A stretch of DNA of 64,000 nt from Chloroflexota bacterium (GCA_030613785.1 JAUWLF010000007.1:18870-82869); one strand, 5' to 3'. Positions 17,529 to 25,290 are shown, counted from the first letter of the stretch. Notes: generated from the sequence alone by a model not told the origin. Program-made: numbers and translations.

Positions 17529-19808
17529 ATGGCAGAGCATACTCTTGTCGGCCAGCGGGTGGTGAGGATCGATTCCCGGGCCAAGGCGACCGGGCAGGCT
17601 CGCTACACGGCGGACTTGACCCTTCCCCGCATGCTATGTGGCAAGGTGCTGAGGAGCCCGCACGCTCATGCCAGGATCCTTAACATCGATACCAGCAAGG
17701 CCGAGAGACTTCGCGGTGTGAGGGCAATTGTGACCGGGAAGGACGCGGCAGGAGTGAAATGGGGGGTGTTCGGTTATACTCGCGATCAAGAGCTTCTGAC
17801 TCGCGACAAGGTTCGGTACATCGGAGAAGACGTGGCAGCAGTGGCGGCCGAGGACGAGGACACCGCTGTGGAGGCCTTGAAGCTGATCGAGGTGGAGTAT
17901 GAGGTCCTGCCCGCCGTCTTCGACCCCCTTGAGGCCACACAGGAAGGTGCACCCCAGATCCACGATCACGCCGAAAACAACATCAATATCCATGTGCCCA
18001 TTGAAATAGGGGACGTTGATAAGGCGTTCAGGGACGCGTACTACGTGAGAGAGGACCGCTTTGTCAATACCGAATACGGCTACTGTCAGACTGAGCCGTA
18101 CGCTGTACTAGCCAGCTACGACTCGGACGGCAACTTGGAGATATGGACACCCAACGCCTCTCCACACACCAAGGCCAAGGCACTGTCGAATCTGTTGCAG
18201 AAACCTCTGAGCAAGGTCAAAGTGCGAAAGGTCTATACAGGCGGGGCCTTCGGCGGTCGCTCGGATATCTTCCCTGGCGAGTTTATCGCCGCCCTCTTGA
18301 CCATGAAAGCTCGCAGACCGGTGAAGTTGGTCTACACGAGAGAGGAGAGCTTCACTAGCGTGAGACAGGTGCACTCCATGGTCGTGGACCTGAAGACAGG
18401 TGTGGCCGAGGACGGGAGGCTTCTGGCCAACGAGATCAAGGTCGTCATGGACGGAGGGGCATACAGCAGCACAGGACCGATCGCCACCTCGGTGCCCTTC
18501 CTCGTCTGGGAGGAGACGTATCGTCTACCCAATGTCCGCTTCAACGGGTACCGCGTGTATACTAACAAGCCCGTTCGAGGGATGTACCGCTGTCACGGGC
18601 GAGCCTTTCTCGGGGGGCTGGGGATGCAGTTGGACATGATCGCTGAGGAGTTGGGCATTGATCCGGTAGAGATGCGTCTGAGGAACGCCCTCACTACCGG
18701 AGACACCCAGGCCACGGGTTCGAAGATCATCAGTTGCGGCCTCAGCGAGGCGATGGAACAAGCGGCTGAGGAATCCGGGTGGAAGCACAAGCGGGGAAAG
18801 CTGCCCCATGGCAAGGGGATCGGCATGGGTGCTAACGGCATGATGGTGGGGTTTCCGATGGGCATACGCGGTGGTTCGTCGGCCATGATCAAGTTCAACG
18901 AGGATGCGGGAGCCACACTCATCTCAGGGGTGGTGGACAACGGCCAGGGCAACGAGAGCATGGTGGTGCAGGTCGCGGCTGACGTGCTTGGTTTGAAGAT
19001 GGAGGACATCAACCTAGTATGCTCGGATTCGGAGATTACTCCTCTGGATCAGGGCGCGTACTCCCAAGCCGCCGCTTTTGTCTCCGCGAATGCGGCCATG
19101 GGGGCGGCTATAGACTCTAGAGAGCAGATTCTGGAGATCGCCTCTGAGATGCTGGACGCAACCGTTGACGAGTTGGACCTCAGAGATGGCTACGTCTTCG
19201 TGAAGGAAAGACCCGAGCGGAACATGTGGATGGGCAAGGCCATTCGCAAAGCGCTGATCGAGGATACCCCGATCATGGGCCGAGGCTCGTACATGCCCAA
19301 GGTCGATCAGAGGCGGGAGTGGGTCAGTAACCCCCGAGGACAGCACGCTGGCACCTTCAGCTTTGGAGCTGTCATCGCAGAGGTGGAGGTGGACACTGAG
19401 ACCGGACAGGTGAGAGTGACCAACGTCACTGGTGCCCATGACTGCGGTTTCGCCATCAATCCCATGGCTGTAGAGGGGCAACTGGAGGGTTCCGTTGCTT
19501 CAGGAGGAGTGGGGGCGACGTTGCTCGAGGAGCACTCCTGGGACGGCGGACAGATGCTGAACGCCAACATGCTGGAGTACAAGGTACCTCTCTCCGTGGA
19601 TATGCCTCAGATCACGCCTATCATTGTGGAAACGATCGACCCCGAGGGCCCATTTGGGGCCAAGGAAGCCGGCTTATGGGGTTCCATGAACATGTTCCAG
19701 GCCATCGGCAACGCCATCTACGATGCCGTGGGCGTCTGGATCAAGGAGTTTCCCATCACTCCGGACAAGGTGCTCGCTGCGCTTGAGGAGAAGGACAAGG
19801 ACCGATGA
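17529..19808 (+). CDS. Molybdenum enzyme 2, molybdopterin-binding large subunit, catalytic Glu replaced
   Basis: A 759-residue xanthine dehydrogenase-family large subunit. ATG 17529 follows AAGGAAGGA; longer in-frame starts lie inside the FeS gene. It has GGAFGGRSDIFPGEF, the Mo-contact region RGMYRCHGRAFLGG and VVDNGQGNESMVVQV. The C-terminal block reads FGAKEAGLWGSMNM: aligned without gaps to the first enzyme (FGAKGMAEPACIP), the conserved catalytic glutamate is a leucine. The AGEG form expected for 4-hydroxybenzoyl-CoA reductase is also lost. It is either a divergent catalyst or a non-hydroxylating member. Its stop overlaps the next start by 4 bp. Confidence 0.9.
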   Translation: MAEHTLVGQRVVRIDSRAKATGQARYTADLTLPRMLCGKVLRSPHAHARILNIDTSKAERLRGVRAIVTGKDAAGVKWGVFGYTRDQELLTRDKVRYIGEDVAAVAAEDEDTAVEALKLIEVEYEVLPAVFDPLEATQEGAPQIHDHAENNINIHVPIEIGDVDKAFRDAYYVREDRFVNTEYGYCQTEPYAVLASYDSDGNLEIWTPNASPHTKAKALSNLLQKPLSKVKVRKVYTGGAFGGRSDIFPGEFIAALLTMKARRPVKLVYTREESFTSVRQVHSMVVDLKTGVAEDGRLLANEIKVVMDGGAYSSTGPIATSVPFLVWEETYRLPNVRFNGYRVYTNKPVRGMYRCHGRAFLGGLGMQLDMIAEELGIDPVEMRLRNALTTGDTQATGSKIISCGLSEAMEQAAEESGWKHKRGKLPHGKGIGMGANGMMVGFPMGIRGGSSAMIKFNEDAGATLISGVVDNGQGNESMVVQVAADVLGLKMEDINLVCSDSEITPLDQGAYSQAAAFVSANAAMGAAIDSREQILEIASEMLDATVDELDLRDGYVFVKERPERNMWMGKAIRKALIEDTPIMGRGSYMPKVDQRREWVSNPRGQHAGTFSFGAVIAEVEVDTETGQVRVTNVTGAHDCGFAINPMAVEGQLEGSVASGGVGATLLEEHSWDGGQMLNANMLEYKVPLSVDMPQITPIIVETIDPEGPFGAKEAGLWGSMNMFQAIGNAIYDAVGVWIKEFPITPDKVLAALEEKDKDR

Positions 19809-20248
19809 AACTTCGGGCCATAGATCATCTGTGCATCGCGGTCAAGGACTTGGAGAAAGCGCGCCGCGCGTATGAAGAGGACCTGGGGCTGGAGTTGCAC
19901 AGCCTCTACGAGGCGGAGAGCGAGAAGATCAAGGTAGCGCGCTACTATCTAGGAGACGTGGCTTTGGAGTTGATCCAGGCCACTTCTTCGGACAGCGAGG
20001 TGGCCAAGTTCCTCCGGAAGCGCGGTGAGGGTTTCTTCCTGATCTCGTACCGAGTGGATGACGTAGAGGACGCCCTGGCCGAGTTGAAAGCAAAGAGAGT
20101 GAAGACGATTGACCAACGGCCCCGTCGCGTGAAGGGCAACCGATATGCCTTCATCCACTATCCCGCAGAACTCGCCGGAGTGCTCACGGAAGTGCTGGAC
20201 GGGGAATTCAAGTGCGACGAGGAGGACAATGCAGAAGAGGCCGGTTAG
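19805..20248 (+). CDS. Methylmalonyl-CoA epimerase-like VOC protein
   Basis: A 147-residue vicinal-oxygen-chelate protein. It has two beta-alpha-beta-beta-beta repeats, with metal-ligand candidates in IDHLCIAVKD (His) and VALELIQ (Glu) in the first half and FIHYPAELAGVLTEV in the second. Methylmalonyl-CoA epimerases have this layout and invert the alpha carbon of malonyl-type CoA esters before or after a B12 mutase. Here the neighbours are a B12-binding mutase subunit (20-bp overlap) and two acyl-CoA dehydrogenases, so the substrate may be a substituted malonyl- or succinyl-CoA rather than methylmalonyl-CoA. Confidence 0.85.
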   Translation: MKLRAIDHLCIAVKDLEKARRAYEEDLGLELHSLYEAESEKIKVARYYLGDVALELIQATSSDSEVAKFLRKRGEGFFLISYRVDDVEDALAELKAKRVKTIDQRPRRVKGNRYAFIHYPAELAGVLTEVLDGEFKCDEEDNAEEAG

Positions 20249-20627
20249 GGTGTTGGTGGCGAAGCCAGGTCTGGATGGTCACGATCGAGGGGCCAAGGTC
20301 GTTGCCCACGCCTTGCGTGACGCTGGCATGGAGATCATCTACACGGGCCTGCACCAGACGGTGGAGCAGATCGTGGAGGCAGCGCTGCAAGAAGATGTGG
20401 ATGTGCTCGGCCTTTCCGTCCTATCGGGAGCTCATCTGCCTTTGACCGAGAAGCTCATGGGGCTGCTGAGTGAGAAGGGCTTGGACGATCTAGTGGTTAT
20501 CGTGGGGGGCAACATCCCCCGTGGGGACATACAGAAGCTGGAGGCCTTGGGAGTGGACCGGGTGTTCCGTACCGGTTCACGCTTCGATGACATGGTTAGC
20601 TTCATTGAGGAGAGTGTCGGCGAGTGA
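20229..20627 (+). CDS. B12-binding small subunit of a methylmalonyl-CoA mutase-type enzyme
   Basis: A 132-residue cobalamin-binding domain. ATG 20229 overlaps the end of the epimerase gene and has GAGGAGG just upstream. The base-off/His-on signature DGHDRGAKVV (D-x-H-x-x-G) lies near residue 17, followed by SVLSGAHL and VVIVGGNIP. This is the small partner of two-part acyl-CoA mutases such as methylmalonyl-, 2-hydroxyisobutyryl- or (2-aminophenyl)succinyl-CoA mutase. The large catalytic subunit is not in this window and must lie upstream of the window or elsewhere. Confidence 0.93.
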   Translation: MQKRPVRVLVAKPGLDGHDRGAKVVAHALRDAGMEIIYTGLHQTVEQIVEAALQEDVDVLGLSVLSGAHLPLTEKLMGLLSEKGLDDLVVIVGGNIPRGDIQKLEALGVDRVFRTGSRFDDMVSFIEESVGE

Positions 20628-20681
20628 CGCACCGACAGGGACGCGTCATGCTCTGCATGTCTTCCGCAGCACCTTGTCAGA

Positions 20682-21827
20682 TCAACGATTTCGCGCACGT
20701 GGGTTCTCACCGATCAGTTTCGCACCGCGAAGCTGGTCAGAGAAGAGCCTCTTGAGCGGCAAGGTGAAGCGGAAGGTGCTTCCTTTGCCCACCTCGCTTT
20801 CCACCTCGATCTGTCCTCCGTGCTCCATGACAATGGCCTGGGCGATGTGTAATCCTAGACCGGCGCCCGTTATGGCTTGACCAGCCACGTTCTCCCCACG
20901 GTGAAAGCGACTGAATAGATGAGGCATGTCAGCGGATGGTATGCCTATCCCCGTATCTATCACCTCGACCTGCACCTCGTACGGTTGTCTGGACTGGACT
21001 CGGACGGTGATCTGACCCCCGCTAGGCGTGAACTTCACGGCGTTGTTGAGCAGATTGTCCATTACTTGCTCTAGACGTTCAGGATCGCCTTTGATGATTG
21101 GTAGAGGCGGGCCCATCTCTAGCTCCAGGGCGATCTCCTTCGATTCAGCCAAGTGACGCGCAGATCTGACCGCTCTGGCAACCACCTCTTCCAGGCGTAT
21201 CCGCTGGATCCGCAAATCGAGGTCCCCCGCCTCGATCCTCGACACATCCAAGATATCGTTGACCATTCCCAGGAGCCTGTGGCTGCTCTCCAGCATGATC
21301 TCGAGGAACTCCCGTTGCGTGGGTGTTAGCTCACCAGGTTCCTCCCCCAGAAGCAGTTCCACGAAACCCATGATCGACGCCAGAGGTGTGCGCAACTCGT
21401 GGAAGACGGAGGCCAGAAACTCCGATTTCATCCGTTCCAATCGCTTCCGTTCGCGGATGTCGCGAGCGATGATCTGTCCGCCCACGATCCTGCCTTGGTG
21501 TTTGAGAACGCTCAGCCTGACGCCCAAGGGGACTAGTTCCGCTTCCTTGGTCACGATCTCGATCTCGTGAATGTCGTGATACCGCCCGTCTCGCTCGCCC
21601 CCTCTCAGGAGACCAGACATCAGATCCCAGTATCCAGGATGTACCAGAGTGGTGAAATGCTGGCCAAGCAAGTCCTGCCTTTCATATCCCGAGATGAGTT
21701 CGGCCATCCGGTTGACAAGGGTGAACCGACCCTCCAGGTTCACGTTGACGATAGCGTCGCCAGCGTGCTCTATCTGGTACGCCAGCTCTTGCTCCTTCTC
21801 GGCGATCTCCAACCTGTTCATAGCCAT
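20682..21827 (-). CDS. PAS-domain sensor histidine kinase (soluble)
   Basis: A 381-residue kinase without membrane segments. A PAS domain (~20-125; GDAIVNVNLEGRFTLVNRMA) is followed by HisKA with the phospho-accepting histidine in FHELRTPLASIMGF, then the ATP-binding domain with N box DNLLNNAVKFT, G1 VIDTGIGIP and G2 GAGLGLHIAQAI. It most likely pairs with the OmpR-type regulator at 22450-23148, transcribed ahead of it on the same strand but 622 bp away. It has its own promoter, with 11-bp direct repeats typical of PhoB/OmpR-family binding, so control by its partner regulator is likely. It is convergent with the mutase-subunit gene. Confidence 0.9.
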   Translation of the reverse strand: MAMNRLEIAEKEQELAYQIEHAGDAIVNVNLEGRFTLVNRMAELISGYERQDLLGQHFTTLVHPGYWDLMSGLLRGGERDGRYHDIHEIEIVTKEAELVPLGVRLSVLKHQGRIVGGQIIARDIRERKRLERMKSEFLASVFHELRTPLASIMGFVELLLGEEPGELTPTQREFLEIMLESSHRLLGMVNDILDVSRIEAGDLDLRIQRIRLEEVVARAVRSARHLAESKEIALELEMGPPLPIIKGDPERLEQVMDNLLNNAVKFTPSGGQITVRVQSRQPYEVQVEVIDTGIGIPSADMPHLFSRFHRGENVAGQAITGAGLGLHIAQAIVMEHGGQIEVESEVGKGSTFRFTLPLKRLFSDQLRGAKLIGENPRARNR

Positions 21828-21957
21828 GTCTTCCTGCCCCTCTGAGCGCTAGTCTGTATGAGCGCCCCAATGATTGGCCGGAGAAGGCGTGTCCCACAGA
21901 CGCCACCGCTTTCATGCGGGCTGCCAAAGGGAGCACGTGATTCTGGCCCCGACTGGT

Positions 21958-22013
21958 ATTCTACAACGGGCAGATTAAGACGCCATAGAGAACCCATTAA
22001 GATCGCATTAAAA
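21958..22013 (-). promoter_or_regulatory. Activator-type promoter with four 11-bp-spaced repeats (Pho-box-like)
   Basis: On the + strand the heptamers ATTAAGA (21974), ATAGAGA (21985), ATTAAGA (21996) and ATTAAAA (22007) recur exactly every 11 bp. Read on the - strand they are TTTTAAT, TCTTAAT, TCTCTAT, TCTTAAT. They end 10 bp before a TAGAAT -10 element (21958-21963, - strand) and take the place of a -35 box. This is the layout of PhoB/PhoP-family activated promoters. It would start a transcript ~125 nt before the PAS kinase gene. Confidence 0.6.
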
Positions 22014-22019
22014 CGTGTC

Positions 22020-22449
22020 TCTTGACCAGTCCAATGCGCAGGAATTGGGGATGGGCATCCGACTTCCGCGTGTGTTCGCGTTCGGATCACCCTTGTCGCT
22101 GGTGACGGGGTTCGCTGGCTGGCCAAGTGCGCGCACCAGGGACCGCGTCAGCGGGTCAAGTATGCTGTCGTCATGGTGAAGATTAGTTAGATGGAAGCGG
22201 AACGGTCAGACCCCGAAGCAGGCGGCACTGCTCTGAGGCGGGGAGATGGTCCACCGAGAAGCCTCATGACTGCCTGCCCAGCCGACGGCGGAGGGCAGTC
22301 AGGCGGCAAGGGCCAAGCCCGTGTGGCGTTGCGAAACGGAGCAAACAGGAGATGCGGCACATGCGGCGGAGGATAGGAGCCGGAGTGCGGGGCCGAAGGC
22401 TGCCGTGCGTTTTGAGGCCACTAGCCGTGGTGCCTCGCAGAGACGTGCT
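22020..22449. other. 430-bp GC-rich intergenic stretch with stable hairpins, no gene recognised
   Basis: No convincing protein gene. Nested pairing at 22211-22243 (CCCCG/CGGGG around AGCAG/CTGCT) and a CTGCCC/GGGCAG hairpin at 22274-22298 make an RNA element possible. I checked by eye for the conserved cores of RNase P RNA, tmRNA, SRP RNA and group II intron domain V and did not find them. Confidence 0.4.
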
Positions 22450-23148
22450 CTAGATGGCCTTCTCGAAGCGGTATCCTGCACCCAGTTCGGTCAATATGTA
22501 CTTGGGGTTCTTGGGGTCTTCTTCCAACTTCTGGCGCAGATGCCAGACGTACACCCGCACGTAGTCCAGTTCATTCTGATATTCCCAGCCCCACACGTTC
22601 TCCAGGATTTGCTGGAAGGTGAGGACCTGGCCTGCGTTCTGCACCAGGTAGGCCAGCAGCCGGTATTCCGTCGGCGTCAGCTTCACAGGATCACCGTTGA
22701 CGGTTATGCGGCGCTCTTTGAGATCCACAGTCAGGTATTCATCCCGGTAGGTAGTAGGTTCCCCGAAATCTGGGGGAGGCAGAGCGGCGCGGCGGAGGAC
22801 CGCGCGAGCGTGGGCCAGTAGAACCTTGATGCTAAAGGGCTTGGTCATGTAGTCGTCAGCGCCATATTCGAGGCCGCGGATGATATCTTCGTCCTGCCCG
22901 CGTGCGGTGAGCATCAGAATGGGTACGTCGGAAACCTCTCTAATGCGGCGGCATGTTTCCCAGCCGTCCATGCCTGGCATCATGATGTCCAGTATGATGA
23001 GGTCTGGTCGGTGGGCATAGAACTGGCGCAGCGCCTCCCGCCCATCGGCGGCGGTATACACCTCGTAGCCTTCTTTGGCAAAGGTGTACTCCATCAAGGG
23101 GAGCAGTGCAGGATCATCGTCAACGACCAGGACCGAGTATTCTTCCAT
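22450..23148 (-). CDS. OmpR/PhoB-family response regulator
   Basis: A 232-residue regulator: receiver domain (VVDDDPALLP; phospho-acceptor Asp in IILDIMMPGMDG; Lys in MTKPFS) and C-terminal winged helix (VKLTPTEYRLLAYLVQNAG, then YVWHLRQKLEEDP and ILTELGAGYRF). I use ATG 23148 because the longer frame to 23196 would begin inside the -10 element of its own promoter. It probably receives phosphate from the PAS kinase gene downstream and may activate that gene through the 11-bp repeats at 21974-22013. The pair resembles PhoB-PhoR, but phosphate sensing is not shown. Confidence 0.93.
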   Translation of the reverse strand: MEEYSVLVVDDDPALLPLMEYTFAKEGYEVYTAADGREALRQFYAHRPDLIILDIMMPGMDGWETCRRIREVSDVPILMLTARGQDEDIIRGLEYGADDYMTKPFSIKVLLAHARAVLRRAALPPPDFGEPTTYRDEYLTVDLKERRITVNGDPVKLTPTEYRLLAYLVQNAGQVLTFQQILENVWGWEYQNELDYVRVYVWHLRQKLEEDPKNPKYILTELGAGYRFEKAI

Positions 23149-23191
23149 GCCCCATGCCTCACGAGTGTCGATCGCAGTGCATCTCTCAAAC

Positions 23192-23220
23192 ATCATACCA
23201 TAACTAGTGGGTCAGGGCAA
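23192..23220 (-). promoter_or_regulatory. Promoter of the OmpR-type regulator
   Basis: On the - strand, TTGCCC (23215-23220) and TATGAT (23192-23197) are 17 bp apart. The start of transcription would be near 23185, giving a ~37-nt leader to ATG 23148. This decides the start codon of the regulator. Confidence 0.7.
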
Positions 23221-23398
23221 AAGGTGAAGCGATACATGCCGGTGCATAGCCGTCTCAACTCTGTACCGATGTGCCAAGGAGTCAGCCGAACGAGCAGATG
23301 GTAATCGAGATGTTACCCATCCTTTGGTAGAGATTCAAGACGCCCTTCAGGATGTTGGAGAAGTGGTCGCGATGTCCAGGCTCACCTACGTCCCCGAC

Positions 23399-23440
23399 TT
23401 GCAGCAATCGGCGATTTGGGTATAATTACGGTCGGCGATT
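23399..23440 (+). promoter_or_regulatory. Ferredoxin promoter with flanking direct repeat
   Basis: TTGCAG (23399-23404), 16 bp, TATAAT (23421-23426). A perfect 9-bp direct repeat TCGGCGATT lies at 23408-23416 (in the spacer) and 23432-23440 (around the start site), 24 bp apart, and could be an operator. Confidence 0.65.
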
Positions 23441-23491
23441 CTGACGTCGCTGGAATGATCTAGGTGGAAACCAAAGAAAGGAGATTCAGAA

Positions 23492-23764
23492 ATGGCTTAC
23501 ATCATCGATCCGGAGGAGTGCATCGCCTGCGCTGCTTGCGAGGAGGAATGCCCAAACGAGGCTATCAGCGAGGGGGATGAGGTCTACGTCATAGAGGCTG
23601 ACAAGTGCACGGAGTGCGTTGGCTTCTTTGAGGAGTCGCAATGCGCACTGGTCTGCCCCGTGGATGCCTGCGTGCCTGACCCGGATCACGAAGAGAGCCA
23701 CGACGACTTGGTGGCGAAGTTCAAGAAGGTGCATCCCGACAAGGAACCCAAGCTCTTCCAATAG
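23492..23764 (+). CDS. 2[4Fe-4S] ferredoxin, long-loop (Allochromatium) type
   Basis: A 90-residue ferredoxin behind AAAGGAG. The first cluster motif is CIACAACEEECP. The second is CTECVGFFEESQCALVCP, with eight residues between the second and third cysteine instead of two, plus a C-terminal tail. These are hallmarks of the Alvin-type ferredoxins, which have very low and uneven cluster potentials. It has its own promoter and terminator, so it is a single-gene unit. It could serve the ferredoxin-linked enzymes on either side (IorAB, the HcrB-like enzyme, the HdrA complex). Confidence 0.95.
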   Translation: MAYIIDPEECIACAACEEECPNEAISEGDEVYVIEADKCTECVGFFEESQCALVCPVDACVPDPDHEESHDDLVAKFKKVHPDKEPKLFQ

Positions 23765-23813
23765 ACACAGTGAGAGCTCTGAGGGATGTTGCCTTCGAAG
23801 GCCATCGCCAGCC

Positions 23814-23862
23814 AAAAGCCCGGGAGAGGGTTTCGTCTGAGTCTACCCTCACCCAGGCTTTT
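23814..23862 (+). terminator. Terminator after the ferredoxin gene
   Basis: AAAAGCC (23814-23820) pairs with GGCTTTT (23856-23862), with inner pairs GGG/CCC and GAGGGT/ACCCTC. A T-rich tail (TTTTCTTAT) follows. It lies 50 bp after the ferredoxin stop. Confidence 0.8.
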
Positions 23863-23889
23863 CTTATCCCTGGTGAGTGTGTAAAGTAG

Positions 23890-24948
23890 ATGGTGGGCCA
23901 AGAGACGGTGGATCGCCTGCTGGCAATGGATGTGGGAGCGGGGACGCAGGATATTCTGCTGTACGAGAGCGACAAGCCGCTGGAGAACTGTGTCAAGTTG
24001 GTGCTCCCCTCTAGGACCAGTATTGTGGCGGGCAGGATCCAGAAGGCCACGCGGCGAGGGAAAGACGTTTTTCTCACCGGCAACTTGATGGGAGGTGGAC
24101 CTAGTGTCAGTGCCATCAAGAAGCACTTGAAGGTAGGTCTAAGGGTTCTCGCCACTCCGCGAGCGGCAAAGACCATCCGTGACGATCCTGTTGAGGTTGT
24201 GGAAATGGGGGTGGAGATCGTGGATCAACCTCCTCGGAGTGGGGTGGTCATCGTGGAGACTTGTGACGTGGACCTGTCCGCCCTGCGCCAGGCATTGGCC
24301 TTGTTCGACGTGCAACTGCCTGCGCTATACGCCATCGCGGTGCAGGATCACGGGGAGGTGATAGGGGGAGGGAGCAACCGCGAATTCCGGTTTCGACACT
24401 GGGAGAGGTTCGTTGAGGCCGGTGGCAGCATCAACGCCTTGGCTTACCAGGTAGTGCCTGACTACATGACTCGAATGAAGGCGGTGCAGCGCGATGTGCC
24501 GGGCGCTGTTATGATGGATACCGGCTCGGCGGCTATCTGGGGGGCTCTATGCGACCGGCAGGCGGCGGCCCATCAGGAGCAGGGACTGGTTGTGGTCAAT
24601 GTGGGCAACCAGCATGTCGTAGGAGTTCTGTTGCAGGGGGAGAGGATCTGGGGACTGTTTGAACATCACACGGTGTTGATGGATACAGCAAAGCTGGATG
24701 ATCATGTGCAGCGTCTGAAGTCGGGGGCGCTGACCAACGCAGAGGTCTTCTCTGACAACGGCCATGGGGCAGCCATTCACCCTGACTATTCGACCCTCAA
24801 TCCCTTTGGGTTCGTGGCCGTTACCGGGCCCAATCGTGGCATGGCTGAGCCTCTTGGCTATCACATGGCTGCACCATACGGTGACATGATGCTGACCGGT
24901 GCCTTCGGCCTGGTTGCCGCAACTCGACGCCTCCTTGAAGGCGCGTAG
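23890..24948 (+). CDS. DUF1786 family protein
   Basis: A 352-residue protein of the DUF1786 family, often mislabelled as pyruvate formate-lyase activating enzyme. The N-terminus LLAMDVGAGTQDILLYE looks like the phosphate-1 loop of actin-like ATPases (ASKHA fold), and a later GSAAIWGALCD and VVNVGNQHVVGVLLQ fit a second half of that fold. It has no radical-SAM CxxxCxxC motif, so the activase label is not supported. The role is unknown. No strong SD precedes ATG 23890, and the gene follows a terminator closely, so its promoter may overlap that hairpin. Confidence 0.8.
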   Translation: MVGQETVDRLLAMDVGAGTQDILLYESDKPLENCVKLVLPSRTSIVAGRIQKATRRGKDVFLTGNLMGGGPSVSAIKKHLKVGLRVLATPRAAKTIRDDPVEVVEMGVEIVDQPPRSGVVIVETCDVDLSALRQALALFDVQLPALYAIAVQDHGEVIGGGSNREFRFRHWERFVEAGGSINALAYQVVPDYMTRMKAVQRDVPGAVMMDTGSAAIWGALCDRQAAAHQEQGLVVVNVGNQHVVGVLLQGERIWGLFEHHTVLMDTAKLDDHVQRLKSGALTNAEVFSDNGHGAAIHPDYSTLNPFGFVAVTGPNRGMAEPLGYHMAAPYGDMMLTGAFGLVAATRRLLEGA

Positions 24949-25004
24949 GCAAGAGGAGATCAGGGGCTCAACTGGAACAGCGGAAGATGCCGACGGCCCA
25001 GTGC

Positions 25005-25199
25005 CTAGAGGACAGAGGCTAGCAAGGGAGCCAAGAACGCCTCGGGCGTGACTGTGGGAAAGGGAGTCGGCGTGGGTGGAGAAGGTGGCGGCAGCATGGT
25101 GATCAGAGCTCCTATGGCCATACTGACCACCACCAAGATGCTCAGGATCAAGAAGATGATCTGACTGGTCTTGCGCTTTCGCGGACGTTTTCGAGCCAA
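25005..25199 (-). CDS. Small single-pass membrane protein, unknown
   Basis: A 64-residue protein, likely from TTG 25199, 6 bp after GGAGG. It has a very basic N-terminus (ARKRPRKRK), one hydrophobic helix (~residues 13-34) and a Pro/Thr-rich tail (PPPSPPTPTPFPT) presumably outside the cell. A strong promoter sits directly upstream, which supports it as a real gene. Its longer frame would run over that promoter. It is transcribed divergently from the GAF kinase. I know no family for it. Confidence 0.65.
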   Translation of the reverse strand: MARKRPRKRKTSQIIFLILSILVVVSMAIGALITMLPPPSPPTPTPFPTVTPEAFLAPLLASVL

Positions 25200-25230
25200 G
25201 TGCTTCCTCCCACTGTCTAACTGGCATCTT

Positions 25231-25259
25231 ATTATACGAGAGTTCCGCTGCCATCGCAA
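25231..25259 (-). promoter_or_regulatory. Promoter of the small membrane protein gene
   Basis: On the - strand, TTGCGA (25254-25259), 17 bp, TATAAT (25231-25236). The leader to TTG 25199 would be only ~25 nt and contains GGGAGG. Confidence 0.75.
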
Positions 25260-25290
25260 GGTCAGGGAGCGAGCCCGGTCTAGTCTGCAC

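Noticed and set aside
22020..22449. RNase P RNA, tmRNA, SRP RNA or group II intron
   Set aside because: The conserved cores of these RNAs were not found by eye; kept only as an unexplained structured region.
22191..22821. Open frames on the + strand opposite the response regulator gene and its downstream gap
   Set aside because: Composition is arginine/glycine-rich without domains, and part lies antisense to a certain gene.
23149..23196. Longer start of the OmpR-type regulator at 23196
   Set aside because: That start overlaps the -10 box of the gene's own promoter.
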